Assembly (NCBI RefSeq): GCF_000247605.1
Contig: NC_016894.1
Location: forward strand, 3,213,732 to 3,277,731
Reading direction: 5' to 3'
Length of the DNA: 64,000 bases
DNA from: Acetobacterium woodii DSM 1030
GTDB lineage: Bacteria > Bacillota > Clostridia > Eubacteriales > Eubacteriaceae
Part shown: positions 17,384 through 26,661 of the stretch, piece by piece
Position numbering within the stretch: the stretch's first letter is position 1
How the letters are laid out: the number at the start of each line of letters is the position of its first letter
The notes under the pieces: generated by a model
What the model was told of the DNA's origin: nothing
The model's database searches: none
The model's input: the letters and a program-made list of their open reading frames with translations, nothing else
Translations under genes and position numbers: made by a program

Positions 17384-17520
17384 CCGATAAAAAACGATGT
17401 TGTCCGGGTTCAGACATTTGTTAATCGTTTGTGTGCTGCAGAATTAACTGGGCCGAAGCCACATCCGCGCTGATGCAAACAACCTGATTATCAAGTGTCT
17501 GACCGGAAGTAAAGATCTGA
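17384..17520 (-). repeat. Degenerate palindrome related to the 51.4 kb element
   Basis: Left-arm pieces CAGACATTTGTTAATCG and GTTTGTGTGC pair with GCAAACAACCTGATTATCAAG and TGTCTGACC on the right. The inner part resembles, with inverted orientation, the core at about 51450-51530. The shared blocks are TTAATCGTTTGT, GCTGCAGAAT and GATGCAAACAACCTGATTA. No flanking hairpin duplication is seen. Confidence 0.5.
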
Positions 17521-17555
17521 ATCGCAACCGTTTTTAGTAATTCTTTATTCCGCAT
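17421..17555 (-). CDS. Possible 44-residue peptide within the palindrome
   Basis: An open frame from ATG 17555 to a TAA at 17421 encodes a 44-residue peptide starting MRNKELLKTVAIQIF. The corresponding stretch in the related repeat at 51.4 kb is interrupted by a stop codon, so this may be chance or the remnant of a gene. No family was recognised and the ribosome site is poor. Confidence 0.2.
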   Translation of the reverse strand: MRNKELLKTVAIQIFTSGQTLDNQVVCISADVASAQLILQHTND

Positions 17556-17583
17556 CATCTCTTATTTGAAAATATGTTTTTCG

Positions 17584-20328
17584 TTAATCTTTTTCTTGTG
17601 AAATCATCTGAAATGCTGACTGGCTAACGGTTTTTGCCATCAGCTTTTCAAATTCATCAACCGACAGGGGTTTATAAAAATAATATCCCTGAATTACCCG
17701 GCAGTTGTTTTCTTTCAAAAACAACAATTGTTCAGCCGTTTCCACCCCTTCGGCAATAACCTTTAAATCCATTTGTTCTGCCAAATTGATCATCATTTTA
17801 GCAATGTTGCCATTATCCTTTTCGGGATAGTCTTTAATAAATTCCCGGTCAATTTTCAACTTGTCAAAATTAAGATTGCGCAGATATTTTAATGACGAAT
17901 ACCCCATTCCGAAATCATCAATCGCCACCTTCACTCCCAGCGTTTTTATTTTCTCCAGTTGACTGCTGATTCCCTCCATATTGTCCACTAAAATACCTTC
18001 TGTTATTTCAATTTCCAATAATTCTGCTGGCATCTCATATTTTTTTAGAAGTTCAGCTATCATTTGAGGGAGATCTGTTTTTTTTAATTGAATGGGCGAT
18101 AAGTTAACAGAAACAGCCAATGGGTGTCTGCTTATCGACTGCCATTTTTTATTTTGTTTAATGGCTTCTTCCAAGACCCAATTTCCAATGGGGATAATTA
18201 AATCCGTTCTTTCTGCCACCGGTATAAATTGATCGGGATTTACTTTCCCTAATTCGGCATTATTCCATCGTAACAAGGCCTCAGTGGCGATAATTTCTGC
18301 GGTATCAATTTCCACTTGCGGTTGATAGTTTAAACTCAGCTCGTTTTTCTCAAGCGCGCTTCTTAGTTCTGTTTCAAGTTTTAAATTACTGAGGTAATTC
18401 GCTTTGATTTCTTTCTCATAAAAAACATAGGTATTATCGCCAGCTTGATGGGCATAGTTTTTGGCAATATTACCGTATTCGATCAGTTTTTCGAGATCAG
18501 CGCTGTCCTCCTGAAAAAGCGCAATCCCAATCGACACATTTAAGTAAACCTTCTCGTTTTCAACTTCAATTGGTTCTCTTAAATCGGTTATCATTTTATT
18601 CATTAAATGTCCTATTTTCAATTTATCAGCACTGTTAATCCGGGCAAAAACGAATTGATCTTTCAAAATGGAACCCAAATAATCCGCTCCGCTTAATAAT
18701 GCCTGAATCCGTCGCGATGCTTCTTTCATTAAAATATTCCCCGATTTTTTTCCTAAATTATCATAAAGACTATTAAAATTAGTAATCTGCAAAACAACGA
18801 TGGCTAGCTGATCATATTGTTTCATAACTTCGTGGATCTTTTTTTCAAAAAGAACCTGTGTTGGCAAACCCGTGACTTCATCATAATGTTTGATTATATT
18901 AATAGCTTCTTCAGTCTTTTTAATACTGGTTAGATCTTCAAAAACTTCAAGATAATTGCTTAATGCATCACTTTTACTATCAAATATTTGGGAGATGGTG
19001 ATGTATTTGGGATATTGAGTGCCGTCTTTTTTTTCATCGATGATTTCACCCTGCCAATTACCTTCCTCATTGACCATTTCCCATATCCCTTTGTAAACAG
19101 CTTTCAGGTTTTCACTCACTTTTAAATCAATCGGTTTTTTCCCCATGACTTCATCTTCCTGATATCCGGTTATGGTTAAAAAAGCCTTATTAATGTAAAT
19201 AATCTGCATTTTGGCATCCATGATCATGATGCCTTCTTTTGAATTCTTAAAAATTCGGTCCGTTATTTTTTCCCGGGAGTTTGCTTCTTTTTTTATCAAC
19301 AACAACCAAGATCCAACCAGGCCAATGATTGCAATCATAAAAATTAACAAAGCTGCGATAAAAACGATGGTCCGGTTGTCCTCGTTAGTAAAAAGACCTA
19401 AGCTCTCTAAAGAAGTGGCACTCACCAAGATCCAATGCAGATTTTGATAACCTTCAAAGGGATAAATCGAAGTATAATAGTAGAGTTCTTTTCCATCATC
19501 AAAATTTCCCAGCCCATTTTTTAAAATCGCCTGCCAAATTTCCGGTTTATCCTGACTAAATGATCCCACTTTGCCATCTTCATCCATGAATAAATAGTCT
19601 TTATTGCTATTTTCATTTAGCAAATAATGACCGTTTTCATTTAATAACATAATTTTCGTATCAATATCGTTTTTTGAATCACTTTCAATTTGATTTAACA
19701 TATTTTGAGCCAGATAATTTAAAACCAAGATTCCCACTTTTTCATTTTTTTCATTAAAAATGGGGCTAACCACGCGGATCACCGGTTTAATTGGAATTTC
19801 AGGATGCTCATTATCAACCATCAAATCCATCGGCGCAATATAAATTTCTCCCGAATTAAGCTTTATGCCTTCCTGAAAATAGTCGTAATCACCCTTATAA
19901 TCTAATGCATTATCCGGAATGGCGAAGGTTCCGTTAGTTGTTGCATTGACCCGGATCTGTTCGTAACCATCGTTCCCGATAAAACGAATTGAATCATATA
20001 TTTTTTTATTAGCCATCATATTTGAAAAAATTCGTTTTAATTCGTCACTGTTCGTTGCTTTTACCGAATTGCCAACATAATCTTTCATTTCGCTGGAATT
20101 CAAAATAATGTTACCGTCTGAATTGATGTCCTCAAAAATCGAATTGACATTGACGCTTACGATCGCTCCGCTATTTGATTGTCTTATTTTTATAATGTTT
20201 TTATTATTGTCAATATTGATATTAATAAAGCCAACTGCAAAAAGCACCACAATAAGTAATCCCGGTACAAATATCATGATAAAATATTCCAACCTTTGCT
20301 TTGTTTGCTTATTTTTAATCTCCATCAT
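17584..20328 (-). CDS. Membrane sensor with PAS, degenerate GGDEF and EAL domains
   Basis: A 914-residue protein. Two membrane segments (about 15-36 and 322-346) bracket an extracytoplasmic dCache-like sensor. A PAS domain follows (about 355-475), then a GGDEF domain in which the catalytic motif reads LKDQF, so cyclase activity is unlikely. The C-terminal EAL domain keeps EALLRW, NLSP, EITE, DDFGMGYSS, AEGVET and QGYYF, as expected of an active c-di-GMP phosphodiesterase. The start ATG 20328 follows AAAGGGTG. A family A element lies 27 bases upstream. The sensed signal is unknown. Confidence 0.9.
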   Translation of the reverse strand: MMEIKNKQTKQRLEYFIMIFVPGLLIVVLFAVGFININIDNNKNIIKIRQSNSGAIVSVNVNSIFEDINSDGNIILNSSEMKDYVGNSVKATNSDELKRIFSNMMANKKIYDSIRFIGNDGYEQIRVNATTNGTFAIPDNALDYKGDYDYFQEGIKLNSGEIYIAPMDLMVDNEHPEIPIKPVIRVVSPIFNEKNEKVGILVLNYLAQNMLNQIESDSKNDIDTKIMLLNENGHYLLNENSNKDYLFMDEDGKVGSFSQDKPEIWQAILKNGLGNFDDGKELYYYTSIYPFEGYQNLHWILVSATSLESLGLFTNEDNRTIVFIAALLIFMIAIIGLVGSWLLLIKKEANSREKITDRIFKNSKEGIMIMDAKMQIIYINKAFLTITGYQEDEVMGKKPIDLKVSENLKAVYKGIWEMVNEEGNWQGEIIDEKKDGTQYPKYITISQIFDSKSDALSNYLEVFEDLTSIKKTEEAINIIKHYDEVTGLPTQVLFEKKIHEVMKQYDQLAIVVLQITNFNSLYDNLGKKSGNILMKEASRRIQALLSGADYLGSILKDQFVFARINSADKLKIGHLMNKMITDLREPIEVENEKVYLNVSIGIALFQEDSADLEKLIEYGNIAKNYAHQAGDNTYVFYEKEIKANYLSNLKLETELRSALEKNELSLNYQPQVEIDTAEIIATEALLRWNNAELGKVNPDQFIPVAERTDLIIPIGNWVLEEAIKQNKKWQSISRHPLAVSVNLSPIQLKKTDLPQMIAELLKKYEMPAELLEIEITEGILVDNMEGISSQLEKIKTLGVKVAIDDFGMGYSSLKYLRNLNFDKLKIDREFIKDYPEKDNGNIAKMMINLAEQMDLKVIAEGVETAEQLLFLKENNCRVIQGYYFYKPLSVDEFEKLMAKTVSQSAFQMISQEKD

Positions 20329-20355
20329 AACGCACCCTTTCTACTTATTTATTAT

Positions 20356-20526
20356 TAGGTAATTGCGAAACTGCCATGAGCTTTGGGCCCAGTTTCGCAC
20401 GAAACAATTTCTACACGGTACGGCGGACAGTTCGATGAACGGCTCGCCTACACGTTACGAAATCGTTTGTGGAAACTGCACCTAAAGCAACCGTTGTTCG
20501 ATGTTTTTTAATTTCGCAAACGCCTA
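20356..20526 (-). mobile_element. Family A palindromic element, copy 3
   Basis: A 171-base copy between TAGGTAATTGCGAAA and a diverged right end CGCAAACGCCTA. Its direct duplication is TATTTATTAT (20346-20355 and 20527-20536). It lies 27 bases before the start codon of the EAL protein, in the same orientation as the other copies. Confidence 0.85.
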
Positions 20527-20699
20527 TATTTATTATACTCGACCTACAAAAGTGTTACAATCACATTAGCCTTGCTTAACTATTCAATTTAATTATAACC
20601 CTAACGACTTTTATATCATAACTGTTAACGCATTTTCTTAAACGTCATCCTTCTCTTATTAATTGTAAAAACTAACCTTGGTGTTTACAAACAAAAAAA

Positions 20700-20927
20700 A
20701 TTAAGAAAATTATCGTTTTCTTAATCAAACTGTCAAAAAAGATAACATCGTACCGACAATTGTTCGATCATGTTGTATGCCTCAAGACGAACAGTTGCCG
20801 CGAAAAGGCTATCTTTAGCCAAATCTTTGCTTGCAACTGTCCGAATTGCGTGCATACAACAGATTAACAATTGGTCGGTACGGTCTTTTATCGACAACCT
20901 CATTAAGAAAATTGTTGTTTTCTTAAT
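20700..20927. repeat. Family B palindromic element, copy 2, with duplicated hairpins
   Basis: The core (20726-20901) is closely similar to copy 1 at 1447-1622. The boundary hairpins are 26 bases each: 20700-20725 and 20902-20927. Both have ATTAAGAAAA and TTTTCTTAAT arms and differ only at two loop positions. They are unrelated to the hairpins around copy 1. The rest of the 20527-21076 gap shows no recognisable gene. Confidence 0.78.
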
Positions 20928-21076
20928 TTCGTTGATAAAAATTTTTCGGGATAAAAAACATTTAAACCATCAGATGAAATAATGCCCCCCAGTGGAAAAC
21001 GTTGTTGATGGCTATCTAAAATCCCGTGCTTGTTTTTGAAAATCAATCTAACTTAATAAAGCTACCTACTTTAGCC

Positions 21077-21475
21077 TCACGGTTGAAGCAGTGCATTTTC
21101 CACGGCTTTTTTTATAACTCGGCTTGAATTGGTCGCTCCCGAGATGGTATTCACATTAATTTTTTGTTCTTTAACAATGTTATCGGCAATCACCTCGGCC
21201 GAAGAACCCTGCTCATTTTTATGTTCAACCAGTTTAATATTTTGAATGATACCATTCGAAACGGTAACCCTAACCTTCGCTGCAATAAATCCGACATTAT
21301 ATGAACCATCGTAAACACCATCCGGGATTTTGGAAAGATCAACCTCAGCAATCGTAATATTAGCAACCGCTTTTTTATAGTTGTTTACATCACTAAGGTA
21401 ACATGCCCCAAAAAAGATTCCGATAATAAAAATAGCACTGACTAATGGTAACACTATCGTTTTTTGCTTATTCAT
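21077..21475 (-). CDS. FMN-binding domain protein, membrane-anchored
   Basis: A 132-residue protein with one N-terminal membrane segment (about 7-27) followed by an FMN_bind domain. The motif SGATNSS near residue 113 is the site where a threonine carries covalently linked FMN in this family. DGVYDGSYNVGF marks the domain start. It probably takes part in extracytoplasmic electron transfer. Its ATG overlaps the end of the TetR gene by eight bases, so expression follows that regulator. No ApbE flavin transferase is in the window. Confidence 0.85.
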   Translation of the reverse strand: MNKQKTIVLPLVSAIFIIGIFFGACYLSDVNNYKKAVANITIAEVDLSKIPDGVYDGSYNVGFIAAKVRVTVSNGIIQNIKLVEHKNEQGSSAEVIADNIVKEQKINVNTISGATNSSRVIKKAVENALLQP

Positions 21476-22112
21476 AATTTTTCTCTTTCAAAATTGAATT
21501 CAACAGGGTATCAAAACTATAGGTCAAAAAATCCGCTTTTGTCGTTTCCATCGTTTGTTCAATATATTGCTGTTTGTTCCAGGCCATCAAAATAATCCCT
21601 GACAGACTGGCCCAGAAAATAAACACGGTTTCGGGAATTTTAAGATCCGCGCGAAAAACCCCATCTTTAATCCCAGCTTTAAAAAACGCCCCGATTAAAT
21701 CATTGATTTGCTCTCCCAACTCAAATATTTCCCGAAAGACTGGCGGTGTCGCTTGATTATTGACGTCGACATTGATTTCCTGAAGTATCGTTTGAAAATA
21801 TAACGGATATTCATCACAATAAGCCGTTAATTCATTGCAGATGCCATAATACCTGCTCAGTAGGTCGTTCCCTGTTTGCGTTGCCGTGTCGATGCGATCA
21901 TAAAGCATTTTCATACTTTTTAAGATAATACAATTAACAATTTCCTCTTTATTTTCAAAATACACATATAAAGTCGCTTTACTGTATTCTGCTGCTTTGG
22001 CAATATCGTTCATGGTTGTATTTTCAACGCCGTTTTTTGCGAAAAGTGTTTCCGCAATTTTGATGATGCTGTCCCGGTTAAATTCTGTTAATTCTTTTTT
22101 TCGCCTGCCCAT
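21468..22112 (-). CDS. TetR/AcrR family regulator
   Basis: A 214-residue regulator with an N-terminal DNA-binding domain (residues 10-58: RDSIIKIAETLFAKNGVENTTMNDIAKAAEYSKATLYVYF) and a divergent ligand-binding half. It is the first gene of a two-gene unit with the FMN-binding protein. ATG 22112 follows GAGG by seven bases. A dyad just upstream, over the promoter, suggests self-repression. The ligand is unknown. Confidence 0.88.
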   Translation of the reverse strand: MGRRKKELTEFNRDSIIKIAETLFAKNGVENTTMNDIAKAAEYSKATLYVYFENKEEIVNCIILKSMKMLYDRIDTATQTGNDLLSRYYGICNELTAYCDEYPLYFQTILQEINVDVNNQATPPVFREIFELGEQINDLIGAFFKAGIKDGVFRADLKIPETVFIFWASLSGIILMAWNKQQYIEQTMETTKADFLTYSFDTLLNSILKEKNYE

Positions 22113-22130
22113 ATTATACCCTCATTTCAT

Positions 22131-22178
22131 TAACTAAACTCTGGGTTTAATTATATCGGTTTTGTGATTAAATATCAA
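22131..22178 (-). promoter_or_regulatory. Promoter and putative operator of the TetR-FMN unit
   Basis: On the minus strand TTGATA (22178-22173), 17 bases and TATAAT (22155-22150). A dyad, TAACTAAAC and GTTTAATTA with a few bases between (22131-22153), overlaps the -10 box and start point, as expected for TetR autorepression. Confidence 0.55.
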
Positions 22179-22205
22179 GCCCTTTAACTCAAAACATTTT
22201 GAAAC

Positions 22206-22233
22206 TAAAAAATCCCCAGGTAATCTGGGGATT
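22206..22233 (-). terminator. Terminator of the amino-acid permease gene
   Basis: On the minus strand AATCCCCAGA and CCTGGGGATT form a stem with a three-to-four-base loop, followed by TTTTAG, 56 bases after the permease stop. Confidence 0.85.
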
Positions 22234-22288
22234 CAAGGTTGTCACGATGATAACTGCGTGTTTTATTTATTGCAATCGGTAAACACGA

Positions 22289-23704
22289 TTAAGCCAGAGA
22301 TGGATCAATAATCCTGATTGACTGTTCCGCTTCTTCTGATTGCAGATTCAATTCGTTGATGTCGGCGGTTTTAAACATCGGCATCTTTTTAATAAATTTA
22401 ACCCAGCCCACCGCATAAACGATTAAAGCAGCAAATAAACCAAAGAATATTTTATAAATCAGAATTCTAGCGTCACCTTCGGCAATATGCCAGATCATAA
22501 AAACATCACCAACAATACAGATAATTTGGGGAATACCAAAGAACACAAGTTTTTTATTTCGCCCTTTAGCATCAGGATAGCGCTTCCTGAGAATCAGCAC
22601 CGTAATATTGACAAGGATATACGAGGTCAACCAGAAACAAGATGCGGCCAGGAGCATATTAGCGAGTCCAGAACTTTCCGTAAAACCGGTTACCAGCAGC
22701 ACGAAGTTTCCGATGAAAATTAATACCAACCCGGCTACCGGGGTATTGTTTTTATTTTTTTTCGCAAAAATCTTCGGCATCATTTCATCCTGAGCCATCC
22801 CGCATAATATTCTGGTAACACTGCCTAAAACTGTATTAGCGGTGCTGATTCCCGCCAGCAGCGTGACGATTCCCATCCAGTACATCCCAAAATCGCCCAG
22901 TAAATTTTCGGCAAACAACATATGCGGAAGTGGTACACTGGCGAGTTGTTCCAAGGTAACATAATGAGTCATGCCGACTCCCAGCAATGATTGCACCACA
23001 AATAAAATAACCAGACCCAGAACCATTGCCAACGTCACATCTCTTTTAGGGTTTTTTAAATCTTTGGCAATCGGAATCACGAATTCAATTCCGATAAACA
23101 ACCAGAATGCCAAAGCGGAAAGTGAAACAATGCCATTGATTCCTGAAACAGCCGGTGCTGTTTGTTGTGCTGCAGTAATCACCTCACCGGTTCCAAGATT
23201 AAAGAAACTGATAATACCAAGCAAAATCAGCGATGCCATTAGTAACACCACAACCGTCGTTTGAACTTTAGCAAATAGATCGACGCCATGATAGTTAATG
23301 ATAAAAAGTCCACTTAATAAAATTACACTGATAACCGGCGAAGGAATCATCGGTAAAAACAATTGATTCAAAACCATCCCACACATTGCCATTTCAACCG
23401 AACAGGCTAAAATGGTGGTAATCACATACGCAGAGATGTTTGATATAATCGAAGCAACTGGCCCAAGTCCCACTAATGTGTATTGTCCCAAGCCACCTTC
23501 CACTTTCGGCATAATCGCATGCAGTTCTCCAAAAGTCAAAGCCAACATGATATTTAAAAATACCACAACCGCCAGACAAATAACAAACTCGCCACCAGCC
23601 AGTCCCATTCCCTGGCCCAACATCAATAAACAACTTGTTGCCACAATTAAACCAATACACACGGAAATGGCGCTCATTAATCCCAATTTTTTTGTAGTTT
23701 TCAT
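22289..23704 (-). CDS. APC family amino-acid permease
   Basis: A 471-residue protein with about twelve membrane segments. The N-terminus MKTTKKLGLMSAISVCIGLIV carries the glycine-rich helix-1 region of APC transporters, and the helix-2/3 region has FGELHAIMPKVEGGLGQY. ATG 23704 is supported by GAGGGAG upstream, while the frame runs 30 codons further back without such a site. It lies between the AraC regulator and the opine-oxidase-like gene set, so it may import the amino acid oxidised there. That link is inferred from position. Confidence 0.85.
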   Translation of the reverse strand: MKTTKKLGLMSAISVCIGLIVATSCLLMLGQGMGLAGGEFVICLAVVVFLNIMLALTFGELHAIMPKVEGGLGQYTLVGLGPVASIISNISAYVITTILACSVEMAMCGMVLNQLFLPMIPSPVISVILLSGLFIINYHGVDLFAKVQTTVVVLLMASLILLGIISFFNLGTGEVITAAQQTAPAVSGINGIVSLSALAFWLFIGIEFVIPIAKDLKNPKRDVTLAMVLGLVILFVVQSLLGVGMTHYVTLEQLASVPLPHMLFAENLLGDFGMYWMGIVTLLAGISTANTVLGSVTRILCGMAQDEMMPKIFAKKNKNNTPVAGLVLIFIGNFVLLVTGFTESSGLANMLLAASCFWLTSYILVNITVLILRKRYPDAKGRNKKLVFFGIPQIICIVGDVFMIWHIAEGDARILIYKIFFGLFAALIVYAVGWVKFIKKMPMFKTADINELNLQSEEAEQSIRIIDPSLA

Positions 23705-23754
23705 TTTAAACTCCCTCTTAATCTTTACATCTTTTTTCAACATTGCCGGATACG

Positions 23755-23796
23755 AAAAAAGATGCTCAACGATCAACAAGTGATCGTTGAGCATCT
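23755..23796 (-). terminator. Terminator after the AraC-type regulator gene
   Basis: A perfect 16-bp stem, AAGATGCTCAACGATC and its complement, with a seven-base loop, followed on the minus strand by TTTTTTC. It stands 17 bases after the regulator stop. Confidence 0.9.
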
Positions 23797-23812
23797 TCGC
23801 TCGAGTTCTTTT

Positions 23813-24655
23813 TTATAATACGATTAATCGTTTATTGTACTCTTTTTCTTTTAACGAGTGGATATATTTGCCCGGGGTCGTATTGGTCAATTCATAAAAG
23901 TCCCGAATCATGTGGGATTGATCATAATAACCCAGTTCAATTGAAAGTTGCGCCAGATTCGCATCAAAAATATTTTTATCAAAATTATTTAAATTACTCA
24001 GCAAATACTGAAAACGCATCAATTTACAAAAAACTTTTGGTGGTAATCCAAATTCTTTAGTAAATACCTTATTAATATAACGGACCGAATAACCCGCCTG
24101 TTCTGCCAATTCATTCACTTTAATCTGTCCAGCTGTTTCGTTTATTCTTTTTAGCATGAAATTTTTCAAATCCAGATGTTTATCACTAGCCAGCGATTTT
24201 TGATATAAAACCATATACATCTTCATAAATTCCTGAATTTGATAATTAAAATCTCGGCTGGTGGTGATTTTTTCAAATAATTCCTGATCTTCAATCACTT
24301 CCAGAAAGGGAATTTCATTTTCGACAAAATCTGACATCACCGTTTGCTTGGCAGTTAGCGTCAGCCCCGGTAAAAAGCGAATTCCGAAATAATAATTGCG
24401 TTTATTGGGGATCACTCTGGGCTGAAGAACGGTGCCGCAAATATTTGCGTACGGTTCTTTCTCATCACAACAAAATAAAATATCAATACACCCATCCGGT
24501 ACTGCAATCATCGAATTGCCAATTATATCATTGTTAAAACAATAAAAATGAGAAATGCCATAGTTCATGACCACCGCTTTGTAATAACGGGAGGTTGCCA
24601 TCACAAAATAAGGTTGCTTTGGACTAACAATAAAATTATTCTGATTTGAGTTCAT
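23813..24655 (-). CDS. AraC family transcriptional regulator
   Basis: A 280-residue regulator. The C-terminal third (about 170-275) has two helix-turn-helix units, including VNELAEQAGYSVRYINKVFTKEFG and the AraC signature around LAQLSIELGYYDQSHMIRDFYELTNTTPGKY. The N-terminal domain resembles the DUF6597-type sensor. I chose ATG 24655, seven bases after GGAGG. It lies between the permease and RidA genes on the same strand and probably controls amino-acid use here. Confidence 0.88.
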   Translation of the reverse strand: MNSNQNNFIVSPKQPYFVMATSRYYKAVVMNYGISHFYCFNNDIIGNSMIAVPDGCIDILFCCDEKEPYANICGTVLQPRVIPNKRNYYFGIRFLPGLTLTAKQTVMSDFVENEIPFLEVIEDQELFEKITTSRDFNYQIQEFMKMYMVLYQKSLASDKHLDLKNFMLKRINETAGQIKVNELAEQAGYSVRYINKVFTKEFGLPPKVFCKLMRFQYLLSNLNNFDKNIFDANLAQLSIELGYYDQSHMIRDFYELTNTTPGKYIHSLKEKEYNKRLIVL

Positions 24656-24770
24656 CGGCACTCCTCCGTACAATTATTTCCATTAAATATAAGATTATTA
24701 TAACATACGAATATTTCATGAAATAGCTTTTTTTGAGACGTTTTTTCTGCTATTAAACCTAAATAAGTGA

Positions 24771-25181
24771 TTATTCTGCGACTAAAGTGGTTCCCATAAC
24801 CGCATCAGTTTCAATTTCCACTAACTGCGTCGGACGATTCAACATCGGCGTTCCGACCATGGTAAAAAGTGGTTTTATGAATTTGAAAATTTCGGTATAA
24901 GCCTTTGCAATCGCTTGTCCATATTTCATATCAGTGGTATAAACTTTGATCCGGATCACATCTTCTTTTTGAGCGCCCGCCCGTTTAAGCAAATCGACAT
25001 GTTTTTCCAGAACATATTTTGTTTGGGCATAAGGATCATTTTCACCATACACACTCCCATCCGGCTGCACCGAAGTTGTTCCGCCAATATAGATAAATGG
25101 TCCGACTTTAACCATTCGGGAATAACCTGCTTTTTCTTCCAACGGCGCTCCCGAAGCATAGTTTATTCGTTCTAATTCCAT
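24771..25181 (-). CDS. RidA family protein (enamine/imine deaminase)
   Basis: A 136-residue member of the RidA/YjgF family, which hydrolyses reactive enamines and imines to ketones and ammonia. Visible features are the GPFIYIGGT strand, PYAQTKYVLE helix and the C-terminal PTQLVEIETDAV.G segment. The family arginine is replaced in sequence context (LNRPTQLVEIE), so this is a non-archetypal Rid subgroup. It begins 11 bases after the amino-acid oxidase gene. A role in disposing of the imine made by that oxidase is likely. Confidence 0.87.
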   Translation of the reverse strand: MELERINYASGAPLEEKAGYSRMVKVGPFIYIGGTTSVQPDGSVYGENDPYAQTKYVLEKHVDLLKRAGAQKEDVIRIKVYTTDMKYGQAIAKAYTEIFKFIKPLFTMVGTPMLNRPTQLVEIETDAVMGTTLVAE

Positions 25182-25191
25182 CTGCTACTCC

Positions 25192-26319
25192 TTAAATTTT
25201 TGCTTTAAAACGATCATATCGAAAAGCGCTCATGTCAAGCGTTGTCGTTTTGTCGGTAGCCATTTCCGCTAACATCAACCCCACCGTTGGCGAGATGCCA
25301 AAACCATGACCTGAAAAAGCGGCTCCAATAATCAGTCCGGGGACTTCTTCAACAGGACTGATGACCGGTACCAGATCGGCACAAACATCCATCCACCCGG
25401 CCCAGGTTCTGACAATCTTGACATCTTCAAGAATTGGAAAATATTTCATAATTCCACGACAGATACAAGGTGCGGTAATACTCGAGTTAGACGGTGTCCC
25501 ATTGTCCTTGTTGACCCCTTCAAATCCCGATGAACCACCAAAAACAAATGAACCATGGGTGCTTTGGTGACCATAAAAATCGGCCGCGGCGGTGCCCAGC
25601 ATCTGATAAAACATCGGTGGCTGGGCTTCCGTTACCAGTGTTTCCAGCAACGCCTGAGTCATCGGAATATCAATCCCCAATTGCGATGCCAACACCCGGC
25701 TGTTATATCCGGCCGTCAGAATAATCGTTTCTCCTTCGTAACAATTGTTTTCAGTAATCACTTGTCGGGCTTTGCCTCGAATTTTTTTAATTTCCACCAC
25801 CGCTTCACCGGTAATAAAACGAACCCCTAATTGTCGGGCTTTCCGGTAATAAGCCAAGGTTGTCAGCATCGGATTGGCGTGACCGTCAGTTGGACACCAA
25901 CTGGCCCCATTAACTTCTTCCGAAAGATACGGGCAAATGTCCCGGGCTTCATTGCCCGATATCATTTTTACATCCAACCCGCCCGCGACAGCACTATTCG
26001 TCAGACCCGTTAAAACCTTTAAATGAGCGTCGGTTTTACCTAGTCGTAAATTTCCTTCCTGATAATATTCAACATCCATACCCAGTTCTTCCGACAGCGT
26101 CGGCCAGATATTTTTAATGCCATACATCGCCAACGGCAATTCGCGTTTATCCCGACCCGATTGTCTGACCCCGCCACCATTTCTGGATGAACCGCCGTTT
26201 CCAATACTATCACTTTTTTCCAGGACAATAACCGAACAGCCTTTTTTAGCAAGATAATAGGCGGTCGCATTGCCAATCACCCCACTACCAATAATAATTA
26301 CGTCAGCATTATTTTTCAT
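25192..26319 (-). CDS. FAD-dependent oxidoreductase, DAO family (opine/D-amino-acid oxidase beta-like)
   Basis: A 375-residue flavoprotein with N-terminal dinucleotide fold ADVIIIGSGVIGNATAYYLA and the DAO-family C-terminal block GLIIGAAFSGHGFGISPTVG. It resembles the catalytic subunit of sarcosine, proline or opine oxidases (SoxB, HcnC, OoxB). I chose ATG 26319, seven bases after GAGGA, and the frame could start at 26343. The BFD, pyridine-nucleotide-type and 2Fe-2S genes just upstream give the rest of a heteromeric dehydrogenase. The amino or imino acid substrate cannot be named from sequence. Confidence 0.87.
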   Translation of the reverse strand: MKNNADVIIIGSGVIGNATAYYLAKKGCSVIVLEKSDSIGNGGSSRNGGGVRQSGRDKRELPLAMYGIKNIWPTLSEELGMDVEYYQEGNLRLGKTDAHLKVLTGLTNSAVAGGLDVKMISGNEARDICPYLSEEVNGASWCPTDGHANPMLTTLAYYRKARQLGVRFITGEAVVEIKKIRGKARQVITENNCYEGETIILTAGYNSRVLASQLGIDIPMTQALLETLVTEAQPPMFYQMLGTAAADFYGHQSTHGSFVFGGSSGFEGVNKDNGTPSNSSITAPCICRGIMKYFPILEDVKIVRTWAGWMDVCADLVPVISPVEEVPGLIIGAAFSGHGFGISPTVGLMLAEMATDKTTTLDMSAFRYDRFKAKI

Positions 26320-26329
26320 GTTATTTTCC

Positions 26330-26650
26330 TCATCCTTTTTCATTCCCCAGAATCTTCATTTCAAGCGGTCTCATCGGGGCCCGGGACATCGCCGGTTCCA
26401 GTTCCAGCGGTGATATCTTCAGTTCCTTCGCCACAATTCCTTTGATCAAACGTCCGCATGTCTGGCCCTGACAGAGACCCATGCCGGTTCTTAAATAACG
26501 TCTGATTTCCGTTAATGTAAACATCCCTTCATGAACAGCTTTTCTTATTTCACCTTTTGTAATTTCTTCACAGCGACAGATAATCTGGTTGTCATCCTTC
26601 ATGGGAAGGTACTCGCCGATATCCCGCGATCGATCATTTAGTTTAGTCAT
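26330..26650 (-). CDS. (2Fe-2S)-binding BFD-like small subunit
   Basis: A 106-residue protein with the BFD-like cluster pattern: CRC at about residues 25-27 and GLCQGQTCG at about 58-66, together four cysteines for a 2Fe-2S cluster. In opine and hydroxyproline dehydrogenases this domain is either separate, as here, or the end of the alpha subunit. ATG 26650 follows GGAGGAG. It lies between the two flavoprotein genes and is probably an electron-transfer subunit of their complex. Confidence 0.85.
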   Translation of the reverse strand: MTKLNDRSRDIGEYLPMKDDNQIICRCEEITKGEIRKAVHEGMFTLTEIRRYLRTGMGLCQGQTCGRLIKGIVAKELKISPLELEPAMSRAPMRPLEMKILGNEKG

Positions 26651-26661
26651 TGTTTCTCCTC

